From Kaistella antarctica (GTDB lineage Bacteria > Bacteroidota > Bacteroidia > Flavobacteriales > Weeksellaceae), in contig NZ_FOIX01000004.1 in the NCBI RefSeq assembly GCF_900109615.1, positions 248,001-312,000 on the forward strand: a stretch of 64,000 nucleotides of DNA. The letters run 5' to 3'. Below the pieces are notes generated by a model. The model saw nothing but the letters and a program-made list of their open reading frames with translations. It had not been told where the DNA came from and ran no database searches. Every line of letters starts with the position of its first letter. Position 1 is the first letter of the stretch. Of the stretch, positions 53,064 to 62,904 are shown one piece after another. A program made the position numbers and the translations under genes.

Positions 53064-53823
53064 TATAATAAATATTTTCTTTTTCTTCCTTGGTTGGATA
53101 ATTAATTAAGACGGCTTTATACACTCCTTTGAAAACAAATAAACTCCCAGCAGCAACACCTATAATCTTATGTTTTTCAATTACCTTTGCGATGTCGGCA
53201 AGTGAACCCGCACCACCAAGAACAGTTAGTGGAAGTGATATTTTCTCACGGACTTTATCAATTAATGCCAGATCATATCCTTTCATCACTCCATCTTGAT
53301 CAATTGAATTAATGATAATTTCACCGGCTCCTAATTCCTGTGCTTTCGCTACAAATTCAAAAGGATTTATTCCTGTGGCTTTTTTACCGTTGTGGGTGTA
53401 AACTTCGTAACCACCAAATAATTTTTTCTTTACATCTAGAACTACAATTACACTTTGTGCTCCAACACGGTCTGCAATTTCGGTAATCAGTTCTGGATTT
53501 TGTAATACCGCAGTACTCAAGGCAATTTTTTCGATGCCAAGACCAAATATTTTCTGTGCCTGTTCTACTGTTTTTACACCGCCACCGTAGCACAAAGGCA
53601 TTCTTGATTGATTCGCAATTCTCTCGATTAAACTATAGTTGGGTTCCTGTCCTTTTGCCGTCGCATCAATATCAAAAATAGCGAGTTCATCTACTTCCTT
53701 CTCATTAAAAATTTTAACAGCATTGATCGGATCGCCCACGTATTTTGGATTTTTAAAATTCACTGTTTTCACTAGCCCATTATCTTGCAACAATAAACTC
53801 GGAATTATTCTTGGTCTAAGCAT
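53047..53823 (-). CDS. hisF: HisF paralogue of the sugar amidination system
   Basis: A 258-residue barrel related to imidazole glycerol-phosphate synthase HisF. It keeps GGGVKTVEQA and GGAGSLADI phosphate loops and the later Asp in IVVLDVKKK, but the catalytic Asp11 of HisF is Leu here (IIPSLLLQDNGLVKT instead of PCLDVKDGR). Loss of this residue and the location by WbpG and HisH show that it works as an ammonia-channelling partner in sugar modification, not in histidine synthesis. Confidence 0.87.
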   Translation of the reverse strand: MLRPRIIPSLLLQDNGLVKTVNFKNPKYVGDPINAVKIFNEKEVDELAIFDIDATAKGQEPNYSLIERIANQSRMPLCYGGGVKTVEQAQKIFGLGIEKIALSTAVLQNPELITEIADRVGAQSVIVVLDVKKKLFGGYEVYTHNGKKATGINPFEFVAKAQELGAGEIIINSIDQDGVMKGYDLALIDKVREKISLPLTVLGGAGSLADIAKVIEKHKIIGVAAGSLFVFKGVYKAVLINYPTKEEKENIYYNEYRN

Positions 53824-53826
53824 GGG

Positions 53827-54441
53827 CTAAAGTTTAGCAAAATTATGGAGTAAAATCTCACCATAATGGTGGCTTTTCTCTGGATGGAACTGTATTCCAT
53901 ATTTATTTCCGTGATGTGCTGCGGAGGCGAATTCTATTCCGTAATCAGAAACTGCCATCACATCATTGGGATTATTACATTCAAAATAGTAGGTATGTAA
54001 AAAGTAAAAAATTGCATCATTTTCTAATCCTTTAAAAAGTGGCATTTTGCTCACTGGTTTCACATCGTTCCAACCCATGTGTGGAAGACGTGTGACCTGA
54101 TGGATTTTGGTTTCATCGAATTTCTTGACGGAAGCATCGATCCATTTTAAACCTTCCACTTCTCCTTCATCACTATAATTAGCCATCATCTGCATGCCGA
54201 CACAAATACCAATTACTGGGATTTTTTTATCGATTACTAAGTGATCTAACTTCTCTCTCATACCAGAGTTATTTAGTTTGGTCATAGCATAATCAAAATG
54301 TCCAACTCCAGGAAGAATCAGTTTTTTGGCTTCTTCTAAATCTGCGGCAGTTTTGGCAATCTGTACTGGAACACCTAATCTTTTGTAAACATTCACAAAA
54401 GCGTTTATATTCCCGACGCCGTAATCAATAATTGTGATCAT
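53827..54441 (-). CDS. hisH: HisH-type glutamine amidotransferase of the amidination system
   Basis: A 204-residue class I glutaminase. It has IDYGVGNINAFVNV, the nucleophile Cys in GICVGMQMM, and the His-Glu pair in GIQFHPEKSHHYGE. It releases ammonia that would pass via the HisF paralogue to the WbpG-like enzyme. Its start codon adjoins the WbpG-like stop codon, and it ends 3 nt before hisF. Confidence 0.9.
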   Translation of the reverse strand: MITIIDYGVGNINAFVNVYKRLGVPVQIAKTAADLEEAKKLILPGVGHFDYAMTKLNNSGMREKLDHLVIDKKIPVIGICVGMQMMANYSDEGEVEGLKWIDASVKKFDETKIHQVTRLPHMGWNDVKPVSKMPLFKGLENDAIFYFLHTYYFECNNPNDVMAVSDYGIEFASAAHHGNKYGIQFHPEKSHHYGEILLHNFAKL

Positions 54442-55575
54442 TTATCTAAAGAGTCTTTTTTCTAATCCAAGTTTCTGCATCGCCTGAGCTCCTAATTTAA
54501 TCAGTCCCATTTTATTTTTATAATTCTTGTAGGTTTTATTTTCACCTTCAAAAATCTGTTGCAACTCATCGGTCGTCAAATCTAATTTATGAGCCACATA
54601 TTCAAATTCTTTCTGTAAAAACCCCTCTGAAAGCTCTGGTTTTGAAACCCTTTCCAATGCTTCTTCACGTGTCATTTGTCCTGTTAAAATTAAACTTGAA
54701 AAATGTGCTTTTCTTTTTTGATATCCAAATTTTCTTGGCAACCAATAATCTTCATAGAATCTTGTAAATCTAGATTCATGGTGTTTATGTTGGAATGGCT
54801 CCCAACCAAATTTATCCATCAATAATTTCTCGGCATCTTTTTTAATGTAAGGGATTAGATTGAGGGGTTTAAAAACCTCCATTCCATAAACATATTTATA
54901 AATAATTTTATAAGATAGAATATCAACTAATGGAAAGGTTTTAAGTGGTTTTTTACCAAATTTATTATGGATGTCTCTAACTAACGTAGTGTCGATCCCA
55001 GGGAAGCCACCCCATTCTTCTGGTTCACGACAACATTCTGTGGAAAAATTTCCACCTGTTAAAACGTAATTGATTTTATTTTTTCTGGCAAATTTATAGA
55101 GACCTGAAAAGAAGGCGTAATCCTGGGGTAAATCCTGGTCAGCAATTTGAGATTTTAAAAATGAGGTTTGCAGATCTTTCATTTCTTCCCAATTGATTAC
55201 TTCTGTGTAAAGGTCTAAATCTAAACCATTAATCAACTTCTCGATGTTACCAACTGCTTTATCGGTATTCCAGCCAGCATCAACGTGAAAAATAAGGGGA
55301 CGTATTCCCATTACTTCTTTGGCAATATATGCGGCGTATGAACTATCTAAACCACCGCTTAATCCAATAATACAATCAAAGTCTTTGTTTTTGCTGGTTT
55401 TTTTAATTTTATCAGCAATCTTCATCAGCTCGTCATATCCCTGCTGATCTGTGTGCCAGTTGGGTTCGATATTTTCTTTGTAATTGGTATAATAATCACT
55501 CTCTCCTTTTTCATTGAAAACGATATTGGGATCGGTGGTATCCATGATTGTCTTGGTGCAAATTTGATATGGCAT
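54442..55575 (-). CDS. wbpG: N-acetyl sugar amidotransferase (WbpG/PseA-like)
   Basis: A 377-residue ATP-pyrophosphatase family enzyme. The PP-loop is IIGLSGGLDSSYAAYIA (about 65-80). The rest includes NYVLTGGNFSTECCREPEEWGG, with the Cys pair seen in this family, and ARKNKI. It turns an acetamido group of a sugar into an acetamidino group using ammonia from HisH/HisF. The target sugar here is unknown. It starts the group after a 142-nt gap with a promoter box. Confidence 0.87.
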   Translation of the reverse strand: MPYQICTKTIMDTTDPNIVFNEKGESDYYTNYKENIEPNWHTDQQGYDELMKIADKIKKTSKNKDFDCIIGLSGGLDSSYAAYIAKEVMGIRPLIFHVDAGWNTDKAVGNIEKLINGLDLDLYTEVINWEEMKDLQTSFLKSQIADQDLPQDYAFFSGLYKFARKNKINYVLTGGNFSTECCREPEEWGGFPGIDTTLVRDIHNKFGKKPLKTFPLVDILSYKIIYKYVYGMEVFKPLNLIPYIKKDAEKLLMDKFGWEPFQHKHHESRFTRFYEDYWLPRKFGYQKRKAHFSSLILTGQMTREEALERVSKPELSEGFLQKEFEYVAHKLDLTTDELQQIFEGENKTYKNYKNKMGLIKLGAQAMQKLGLEKRLFR

Positions 55576-55597
55576 AAAATATATTTAATAAATCTAG

Positions 55598-55605
55598 CAA
55601 ATTTA
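55598..55605 (-). promoter_or_regulatory. TAnnTTTG promoter box, wbpG
   Basis: TAAATTTG on the minus strand, 22 nt before the wbpG ATG, in the gap that separates the upstream wzx-wzy segment from the sugar-synthesis genes. Confidence 0.5.
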
Positions 55606-55717
55606 AAGTAAACCAACTTATTACATAGTATAAAATTACTTTTTTGCCAAATAAGAACTTTTAAATCTTTTTATTGTATTTTTTTAATTAATAACTTCGA
55701 AAAATACCAATTTAGTT

Positions 55718-56665
55718 TTAATTATTATGTTGTTGCTGAATCCATTCCCATACTAAAACTAATCCTTCTTCTAATTCTACGACTGGCTTCCAACCTACAT
55801 GATCATGTAATTTTGAAATATCAAGTACATTATAAATGCAATCAAAACTTCTGGCTGGTTTGTGATTTAAATGTATCTCTTTTTGAGTAACCTTCTCTAT
55901 TAAATTTAAAACCTCAAAAATTGCAGTTGGTTTTTGACTACCAACATTGTAGATTTCAATATTAATATTTTCAGACGGTTGCAAAATTAACGATTTAACA
56001 GCACTTGCTAAGTCATCTACATATATAAAATCTCTATAAATCTTACCTTTATCAAATAAGTTAATAGATTTATCAGTCATAACTGCATTCAGCGTAAAAC
56101 CAATAATTCCTTGAGGCTTAGAAAAGTTCTGAAATTTGCCATATACATTTGATGGTCTTAATATGAGGCATTTAAAATCACTCTTTCTGGAAAAATAATC
56201 TATATATTGTTCTGACACAATTTTAGACAACCCATATGCAGAGATAGGTACTTTTGGATCTTGTTCTTTTAAATCTCTAAAATCTCCTGCGTCACCATAT
56301 ATTGTTCCACCAGAAGAAATATATATAAACTTCTCCAATTTTTTAAGTTCTGAACTTTTCTCTAAAAAATGTACTAAAGATGTTGTATTAAAAATAAAGT
56401 CATCAACTACGCTATTCATTGTTGCAGCAGGAACCAACTCATTAACAAGCCATACAATATACTCACAATCCTTCACTGAAGAAATAAGTTCATTCGTATT
56501 ATTGACATTAATTAAGATTTCTTCTATATCGTCATCCTGAAAATTTCGCCTTACAATAGGGCGTTTTGTAATGATTTTTATCTCAAAAGATGAATTTTTT
56601 AAATAATTGGCAAGATTGGTTCCTATAAATCCGCCCCCGCCGATTAGAGCTATTTTCTTATTCAT
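55718..56665 (-). CDS. NAD-dependent sugar epimerase/dehydratase
   Basis: A 315-residue SDR protein resembling UDP-hexose 4-epimerases. It has the cofactor loop GGGGFIGTNLANYL, YISSGGTIYG, the catalytic YGLSK and RPSNVYGKFQN. The substrate is probably a UDP-HexNAc. It overlaps the upstream glycosyltransferase by 8 nt and ends the AT-rich variable segment. Confidence 0.8.
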   Translation of the reverse strand: MNKKIALIGGGGFIGTNLANYLKNSSFEIKIITKRPIVRRNFQDDDIEEILINVNNTNELISSVKDCEYIVWLVNELVPAATMNSVVDDFIFNTTSLVHFLEKSSELKKLEKFIYISSGGTIYGDAGDFRDLKEQDPKVPISAYGLSKIVSEQYIDYFSRKSDFKCLILRPSNVYGKFQNFSKPQGIIGFTLNAVMTDKSINLFDKGKIYRDFIYVDDLASAVKSLILQPSENINIEIYNVGSQKPTAIFEVLNLIEKVTQKEIHLNHKPARSFDCIYNVLDISKLHDHVGWKPVVELEEGLVLVWEWIQQQHNN

Positions 56666-57767
56666 TTGTTTTGTTATAGAAATTCAAAAAAATTTTATCA
56701 ATTTTATCCTGAAATATAGTAGACCTGTATTTAATTTTGGCTTCATTTTTATTTTTTTGTCCAAATAATTTAAGCTTTTCTTTCTCAAATACACTATTTT
56801 CAAGCGCTATTCTTAAAGATTCTACGGATTTTTTCTTAGCTAGGAATCCGTTTTCTTTGTCTTTAAAAATATAAGGAATACCGCTATGTTCACTGGATAT
56901 AACCGCACATCCGGTAGCATAAGCTTCTAAAATACTTATTGGTTGACCTTCAAAGGGATAATAGGTCGGAAGACAGAAGACGTGAGTATTGCAATACAAA
57001 TCTCTTTTTGCATTTCCATCTATAAATTTACCTAAGTATTTAATTCCATTTTCAGGTTGTATTTTTTTCAAGAATTCTACTTCTGATTTTCTTGACTCGA
57101 AGCCCCCTACAAATGTAACTTTAATTTGCTTTTTGTAAAACTCATTTAATTCTAAATAAGCTTCCAAAAGCTCTTCATATCCTTTACCTGGTATGAGATT
57201 ACTCAAGTATAAAACTTCAATTATTTCAATATTTTCATATTTAAAGTCAATTTCGTTATCGGTAACAAATAAAAAATCTTCCGCAAAATTAGGAACAATA
57301 TGAATATTAGCAGGCACTACAACTTTTGAGAATGTCTCAAAATTTAAAGGGCCTTCTACAATTACACCACCAATCTTTTTCAGAAAAAATTTATTAAGTA
57401 TTGTCATTATACCATTACCATTGATGATTGTGGTCATACCAGCACCGCCTAACATATGGATAAAAATTTTATCTAAGTCTCTGTAACAAATTACATAAAT
57501 AAATAAATCTCTGAGATTTCCAAGGAATGATTCTGCAATAGACACATAAATTAAATCATTCTTCTTTCTATTTTGTAAAACCTGTTTTATTACTGAAAAT
57601 ATATCACTTATTCGTGACAAGGAAATTTTTCCATTCTTTAAATTTTTTTTGCTTAAGTTAACAACAGAAACGTCGTATTTTTTCTTTACCATTTCCAATA
57701 CCATATTTGATGCTTTTGATTGACCATCAATTGGTGGAGGTATAGGTGCAATAAATAAAATTTTCAT
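56658..57767 (-). CDS. Glycosyltransferase family 4
   Basis: A 369-residue GT-B enzyme with APIPPPIDGQSKA at the N-terminus, VLYLSNLIPGKGYEELLEA for the start of the C-terminal domain, and the EGQPISILEAYATGCAVI nucleotide-sugar motif. It adds one sugar to the repeat unit. Donor and acceptor cannot be told. It overlaps the epimerase gene by 8 nt. Confidence 0.84.
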   Translation of the reverse strand: MKILFIAPIPPPIDGQSKASNMVLEMVKKKYDVSVVNLSKKNLKNGKISLSRISDIFSVIKQVLQNRKKNDLIYVSIAESFLGNLRDLFIYVICYRDLDKIFIHMLGGAGMTTIINGNGIMTILNKFFLKKIGGVIVEGPLNFETFSKVVVPANIHIVPNFAEDFLFVTDNEIDFKYENIEIIEVLYLSNLIPGKGYEELLEAYLELNEFYKKQIKVTFVGGFESRKSEVEFLKKIQPENGIKYLGKFIDGNAKRDLYCNTHVFCLPTYYPFEGQPISILEAYATGCAVISSEHSGIPYIFKDKENGFLAKKKSVESLRIALENSVFEKEKLKLFGQKNKNEAKIKYRSTIFQDKIDKIFLNFYNKTNE

Positions 57768-57777
57768 GATTATTGTA

Positions 57778-59106
57778 CTATTTGAAATTTACTTTGTTAC
57801 TATTAACCTTAAATTCTTGCGGTATATGTGACTTATTTATAGTTCTTTTCGTTATGTTAATCGTTGAATTGTGGATTGATTCGCCTTTGTAATTAATGAT
57901 TTTAACATCAGTATTCGTAGAAGTTCCGGCTATATCAAATGTAAAAAGATTATTCTCAGTTCTGTTTTTTAAGTTAAATGGTTCATCGATACTCCCCACT
58001 GCCCCAATCCATATTTTTTCATCTACATTTCCAACGTCACCTATTATGCTAATAGTGGTTTCTTTACTATAGTTGGACAAAAAACCAAAAAGTCTTGTAT
58101 CATCTATTTTCCACAATTTATTCTTATTGTCCCTTAAACTTTCTATTTTACTATCGCTTTTGCGAACTTTGAAATTATAGACCCCACCAATAACTCTAGA
58201 GAACCGGACGAACTGTTGACAATTGGTCAGAGATGCTGAGACATTCATATTTAATTTGGAATTTATATTTATATTTTCGGAAGCATCTCCAAAATCCATT
58301 GAAAATCCTTGATAAGCCTTGTTCACAATTAGATTATTAATGACAATATCCATCTTCTCTTTTAGTAAGTCACTTACATGTGCAGCATCAAACCGAAAAC
58401 CGTAGGCACAATTTTCTACTGTAATATTGGTTGCTTTAAAAGAACCTTTTATGGTTTTTCTATTTGCCGAAAATTGCATGGTTAGACCTTTTCCTCCATC
58501 TATATATCCAGTCTTATCAATTCCTGGAAGATCATAGATATAAAGATTCTCCAAATTAATATTATCATAACCATTAGTTACTGACACCCCATTCGATCCT
58601 GATTCGATTTCTGACGAGAGTTCTGCACTAATATCAAAATTTTTAATAGTTAGATTCTTTAGCATATTGAGCTGAAGTACATCTGCCCCGCTACTAGAAC
58701 TAGTAATTAACAAGGTTCCCCTTCCTGCTCCGAAAATTGTGATTCCATTACAGTCCCGCAAGACATTAGTATTCAAATCATCCTCTCTAAATGGGAAATT
58801 TCGCTCTCCAACATCATAAATTCCTTTCGGAAAATAAAGATCTGATTTTGTTTTGATGCAATATTCAAAAGCTGTTTTCAATTTTAACCACCGATCAAAT
58901 TTTACGGTTGCATTCTCACTATGATTTATCCTACCATATATGCCAAACTTTTGAACGTTAATGACAGGATTGTTTTTAGTGCGAATTAATTCGCTTTCAA
59001 TCTCTATATTTTTTTGTGAAGAATAAACAGAAGTACAATTTGCCAAGACAAGTATAAAAATGAGAACTAGTGTTTTTCCAAAAATAATATCTGTTAACGT
59101 ACGCAT
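57778..59106 (-). CDS. Secreted beta-helix-like protein of unknown function
   Basis: A 442-residue protein with an N-terminal signal (about 1-30, ending LVLANCTSVYSS; the Cys could be lipidated but the lipobox is poor). The mature part opens with VINVQKFGIYGRIN and YFPKGIYDVGERNFPF, then GITIFGAGRGTLLI and short beta-strand repeats (LKNLTIKNFDI, NLENLYIYDL), the pattern of right-handed beta-helix (pectin-lyase-like) proteins. No catalytic residues were recognised. A secreted protein between glycosyltransferases is unusual. It may process or hold the polysaccharide. Confidence 0.68.
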   Translation of the reverse strand: MRTLTDIIFGKTLVLIFILVLANCTSVYSSQKNIEIESELIRTKNNPVINVQKFGIYGRINHSENATVKFDRWLKLKTAFEYCIKTKSDLYFPKGIYDVGERNFPFREDDLNTNVLRDCNGITIFGAGRGTLLITSSSSGADVLQLNMLKNLTIKNFDISAELSSEIESGSNGVSVTNGYDNINLENLYIYDLPGIDKTGYIDGGKGLTMQFSANRKTIKGSFKATNITVENCAYGFRFDAAHVSDLLKEKMDIVINNLIVNKAYQGFSMDFGDASENININSKLNMNVSASLTNCQQFVRFSRVIGGVYNFKVRKSDSKIESLRDNKNKLWKIDDTRLFGFLSNYSKETTISIIGDVGNVDEKIWIGAVGSIDEPFNLKNRTENNLFTFDIAGTSTNTDVKIINYKGESIHNSTINITKRTINKSHIPQEFKVNSNKVNFK

Positions 59107-59117
59107 AATTAAATTTT

Positions 59118-60326
59118 TTACTTTTCCTTAATAAATTTCTGTAAATTCCTTACAATGGAAGCTACTTGTTTTTTATAATTTTTCTCGTTCACAACGAATT
59201 CCTTACCTTTCTGACCAAAGCTATAAAGCTCCTCTTTATCTTTATTTAAGCAGAACTCTAAAGCATGTCTAAACCCATCATAATCTTCGTTTTCTATAAA
59301 ATAAAACTTATTTAAATAATCATCTGGTATTCCAGGCAGTCTTGTCGTGAGAGTTGGAGTTCCCGAAGAAAGATACTCCATAAGTTTCGAAGGAAACGAA
59401 TATTTTGTATATTCTTCAGACGAAAATCTAGGGTTTACTAACAGTAACGCTTTCTTTTGATATTCCAGAATTTGTTCGTTAGGCAGAGAACCAAAATATT
59501 TGATCCTACTATCTTCTAAGGATTGAGCTTTAATAGCAGGGACAGCGTCTCCACTACCGAAAAACCAAATTTCATAATCTCCTTTAATTTTTGAAAAGGA
59601 GTTTAATAGTTTGACAACTCCAAATTTTTCAAATAATGCTCCAGAATACATCACAGCATTTTTAACTTCTTTCTGGTTTTCTAATGTTTCATTTACGTTA
59701 TTAATATCCACCAAACCTTCCATAACAGAAAATGGTTTCTTTGGAAAGATATCTCTCATATATTTCGTGATAAAAACATAATAATCCAGTAAACTAATCA
59801 GTTTATTCGCGAGAAAAACATATGTAGGGATAAGTTTTTTTTTGAAATAGCCATCATTATCTGAGTATGAAAATTCATAGGATGGCATGTCTGGAATAAA
59901 GGAAACGTATTTCACTTTTGTAAAAACTTTTAAAGGAATCATCGAAAATAAAAATGGTAAATAGAGAAATGTAAACACGACGATTCTATCTTCGTTTCGA
60001 TATTTAAAAGACCATTTTAAAATGTAGAGTAAAACATATAATGAAATTGTAATTTGTTTGATTAAAATAATATTAATAAATTTTATATAATTAATATTAT
60101 TTATTTTTCCTTGCGCCCATACGATTTTTTTACAATTTGGAAAAGTACCAATCGGAGCCAAAAACAGATGCTTGGAGTCTTCTCCTATATTCTCTCGAAA
60201 ACCTTTTGAAATAAGATTAGAATATTTTACCGCTGCAATAGAAATTTTAGAATTAGATTTAGAAACTTTATTAAATTTTTCAATAAGTTCTATTTCGAGG
60301 TATGTTCCAATTATTAACACTTTCAT
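59118..60326 (-). CDS. Glycosyltransferase family 4
   Basis: A 402-residue GT-B enzyme when started at MKVLIIGTYL, which overlaps the wzy stop codon as ATGA. The C-terminal half has AVMYSGALFEKFGVVKLLNSF, YEIWFFGSGDAVP and PSKLMEYLSSGTPTLTT with the acidic sugar-nucleotide residue. The middle has hydrophobic stretches (about 85-110 and 120-145) that could associate with the membrane. Donor and acceptor are unknown. Confidence 0.82.
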   Translation of the reverse strand: MKVLIIGTYLEIELIEKFNKVSKSNSKISIAAVKYSNLISKGFRENIGEDSKHLFLAPIGTFPNCKKIVWAQGKINNINYIKFINIILIKQITISLYVLLYILKWSFKYRNEDRIVVFTFLYLPFLFSMIPLKVFTKVKYVSFIPDMPSYEFSYSDNDGYFKKKLIPTYVFLANKLISLLDYYVFITKYMRDIFPKKPFSVMEGLVDINNVNETLENQKEVKNAVMYSGALFEKFGVVKLLNSFSKIKGDYEIWFFGSGDAVPAIKAQSLEDSRIKYFGSLPNEQILEYQKKALLLVNPRFSSEEYTKYSFPSKLMEYLSSGTPTLTTRLPGIPDDYLNKFYFIENEDYDGFRHALEFCLNKDKEELYSFGQKGKEFVVNEKNYKKQVASIVRNLQKFIKEK

Positions 60327-61570
60327 ATTTTTTCTTTTTTCATATAAAGCCATAACGGAACTAATAAAATAAAAGCAATAAATATTCCTCCAAGCTGATT
60401 ATAAAATATTGACATTAAAGGAATTTGGATTAGCAATCCGATAAGAAATAAATTTTTCAAATCAATTGCACCATTTTTTGGTCTTATTTTCCGTACTGAG
60501 AAAAAGTATACTATACATAATAATATACTGCCGACAATACCGTAATCATAAACAGCATAGGCGGTGAAACCATTAAAACTATATGAATAATGCTTAGGCC
60601 AGAGCTTTTGTCGATATTTTATAGCTTCATGATTATCCATAGGACTATTAAAAAAAGATGAAATAGACTGGTAGGTCAGTTTGCCATCGAAACCCTCTCC
60701 TTCGTAAATTTCCAAAACCTCATACCCGTTAAAGAATCCCTGTGAAGCATAATCTAAGTAACTGAATGTTACGGGATCTTGTGTTAAAGCGTCATTAGGT
60801 ATAGTCTTCGAATAAGTTTTAACGGCTTCTCTGTCTTCATCAAATCTTCTTTGTGAAATATCAATGAAATATCCTACAGATATCGTCATAATAACTATCA
60901 AAGATATTTTAATAGTTTTCTTAACAGCATTTGTTAAGGCTCCGTAAAGAAGGTATAGCATGCTAAAATAGAGAAACACGAATTGTAAAACAACCGCTCT
61001 AGAAAAGAAAGTTAGCCCATATAAAACAATATTTAATGAAAAAACAAAACAAAGTATTGAAAGCCAATATTTTTTTTTATAAAGATAATAAAAATGGAGC
61101 GGTAACATAAAGTATGAAAAATAGTAAAAGAGAATTGAGATGTTGAAAAAAACGGTAGGAAAAGGCAACATATTATAATAGAAATCTGTTGAAACTCCTT
61201 CTGCATATTTAAATTCATTAACATCTTTAATGGTCGTCATCACGACAATTGTAGTAATTAAAAACACAATAAATACAAAGAAATTAATCACTATTAAAAA
61301 TTTTGTGATAATATTCAACCTCACTGAATTAATCGATTTAATTTCTTTAATGCCATAATAATATTTCCAAGGAAGGATAATGAGTGAAAGAAGAAGTGAC
61401 ATTATCATGAGCCTTGATAAATCTTCAATAGTGGTGATTTCTATAAATCTACCAATAAAAAACGTTCCCAGTAAGGAGACTAGTTGAATAGCCAACAGTA
61501 CAATTGCGACTGATTTATTTTTTAACAAGACAAGAAGCAAAAACAAAAAATATATAAAAAGTAAAATCAT
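60323..61570 (-). CDS. O-antigen polymerase (Wzy-like)
   Basis: A 415-residue membrane protein with about 11 helices and one large soluble loop (about 238-330) rich in charged and aromatic residues, the usual profile of Wzy polymerases, which have little sequence conservation. It should link repeat units on the periplasmic side. Position between glycosyltransferase genes and downstream of wzx supports this. The assignment rests on topology and context. Confidence 0.75.
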   Translation of the reverse strand: MILLFIYFLFLLLVLLKNKSVAIVLLAIQLVSLLGTFFIGRFIEITTIEDLSRLMIMSLLLSLIILPWKYYYGIKEIKSINSVRLNIITKFLIVINFFVFIVFLITTIVVMTTIKDVNEFKYAEGVSTDFYYNMLPFPTVFFNISILFYYFSYFMLPLHFYYLYKKKYWLSILCFVFSLNIVLYGLTFFSRAVVLQFVFLYFSMLYLLYGALTNAVKKTIKISLIVIMTISVGYFIDISQRRFDEDREAVKTYSKTIPNDALTQDPVTFSYLDYASQGFFNGYEVLEIYEGEGFDGKLTYQSISSFFNSPMDNHEAIKYRQKLWPKHYSYSFNGFTAYAVYDYGIVGSILLCIVYFFSVRKIRPKNGAIDLKNLFLIGLLIQIPLMSIFYNQLGGIFIAFILLVPLWLYMKKEKI

Positions 61571-61575
61571 TTATT

Positions 61576-62904
61576 TTAGTTAATAGAATTTAATAGATTA
61601 TCCGAGAAATTTAGTGTAACCGACTTCCCATTATCGTTTAACGAAGATGTATATTTATTTTCTGTCGATAAAATAATTGGAGTACATCCAAATAATTCAG
61701 CTTCAAATAAAGTAGTTGAATAAATACCTATCACATACTTAGCTTCTTTCAATAATTTATAGATGGATTCTTCATTTTTCAAAATTATCAAATTATCATA
61801 TCTGTTAAGATTTTTGGCAAGTTTTGAATCAAAAAAATGATCGAATTCCATAGGATGCAATTTATAATAAAATTGATAATCTGGCATTAAAGGTACATTC
61901 TTTAAAATAAATTCCTTAATCTTTTCGGAATGAAAGGGCTGGGAAGCTACTAAAATTGTTTTGCTATTTCTAACAACATCCCTATATTTATTCTTCATAT
62001 AATCAAGATGATTATGTGGGTTAGATATAATATAATCTTTTCCCAGAGGAAGCTTACCGGTATTATGTTTGAAATCTTTCCATTCATAGAATTTGGAGGG
62101 AAAATATTTCATTTTATTCTCTTCAGAATTGGGGAAGTGATACGTCAGCGCTTCTTTAATAATTAAACCATGTTGTAATTCAACAGTTTCGATATTTAAA
62201 TCTTTAGCCGCTGAAATTAATGCAGCGTAATCGGAATAATTTACCAGAAAAATTTGTTTTGGTAATTTTAACCAAAGTAATTTTAGATAGGTGATCTTTT
62301 CAGATTTAAAAATTTTATACTCGGTTGTTATAATTTCTTTCAGGTCAATATTAATTTCTAAATGATCACAAATATCTTTCTCTATTTTTTTAATTAAATC
62401 AATATCGTTTTGAGAAAAGACCAATTTAATAAAATTACTAATTCCTTTCGAAATTAATTTTATACCATCAATATGGTGGTATTTAGAGCTTTTCTCATTA
62501 TTTAAATCATATTTAAAATTTGTTTCAAAACGCTCAAAAGATATGTTTTGTTTTCTAAAATCTTGGCAAAGGAAATAGGTATATATATCAGCATATATAT
62601 CATCAATCATATATTTTCTTCCACTTTCGAAGATAATAATATCACCTTTAAATCTAGATAAAAAGGGATTTCTCAATATTGCGTTTCTCCAGATTCTTTT
62701 TAATTGATTTTCTATTCTTTTTAATGTACTAACTCTAGAAAAATCTCCAAATGATTCATCGGCCATTTTTTCCTGCAAGAGTAGATAAATCTTTAATCTT
62801 ATGAGTTCCCATACAAAAACACCATTTATTTCCCACTGCAATAAATCGTGTTTTTTTTCAACTTTTAATAAATAATTTGAAATATCTATTTTATTTTCTA
62901 ACAT
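61576..62904 (-). CDS. GT-B-like polysaccharide protein of uncertain family
   Basis: A 442-residue soluble protein. The N-terminal half is charged and helical with an unfamiliar opening (LLQWEINGVFVWELIRLKIY). The C-terminal half has VELQHGLIIKEALTYHFP, ILVASQPFHSEKIKEF, YYKLHPMEFDHF and KYVIGIYSTTLFEAELFG, resembling the donor-binding fold of capsule transferases that use CMP-sugars or glycerol phosphate. I infer a transferase. The substrate is not known. The wzx reading frame overlaps its start by 14 nt. Confidence 0.65.
   Translation of the reverse strand: MLENKIDISNYLLKVEKKHDLLQWEINGVFVWELIRLKIYLLLQEKMADESFGDFSRVSTLKRIENQLKRIWRNAILRNPFLSRFKGDIIIFESGRKYMIDDIYADIYTYFLCQDFRKQNISFERFETNFKYDLNNEKSSKYHHIDGIKLISKGISNFIKLVFSQNDIDLIKKIEKDICDHLEINIDLKEIITTEYKIFKSEKITYLKLLWLKLPKQIFLVNYSDYAALISAAKDLNIETVELQHGLIIKEALTYHFPNSEENKMKYFPSKFYEWKDFKHNTGKLPLGKDYIISNPHNHLDYMKNKYRDVVRNSKTILVASQPFHSEKIKEFILKNVPLMPDYQFYYKLHPMEFDHFFDSKLAKNLNRYDNLIILKNEESIYKLLKEAKYVIGIYSTTLFEAELFGCTPIILSTENKYTSSLNDNGKSVTLNFSDNLLNSIN

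Noticed and set aside
55425..55616. 63-codon frame spanning the wbpG start
   Set aside because: It overlaps the N-terminus of the amidotransferase and carries no known motif.
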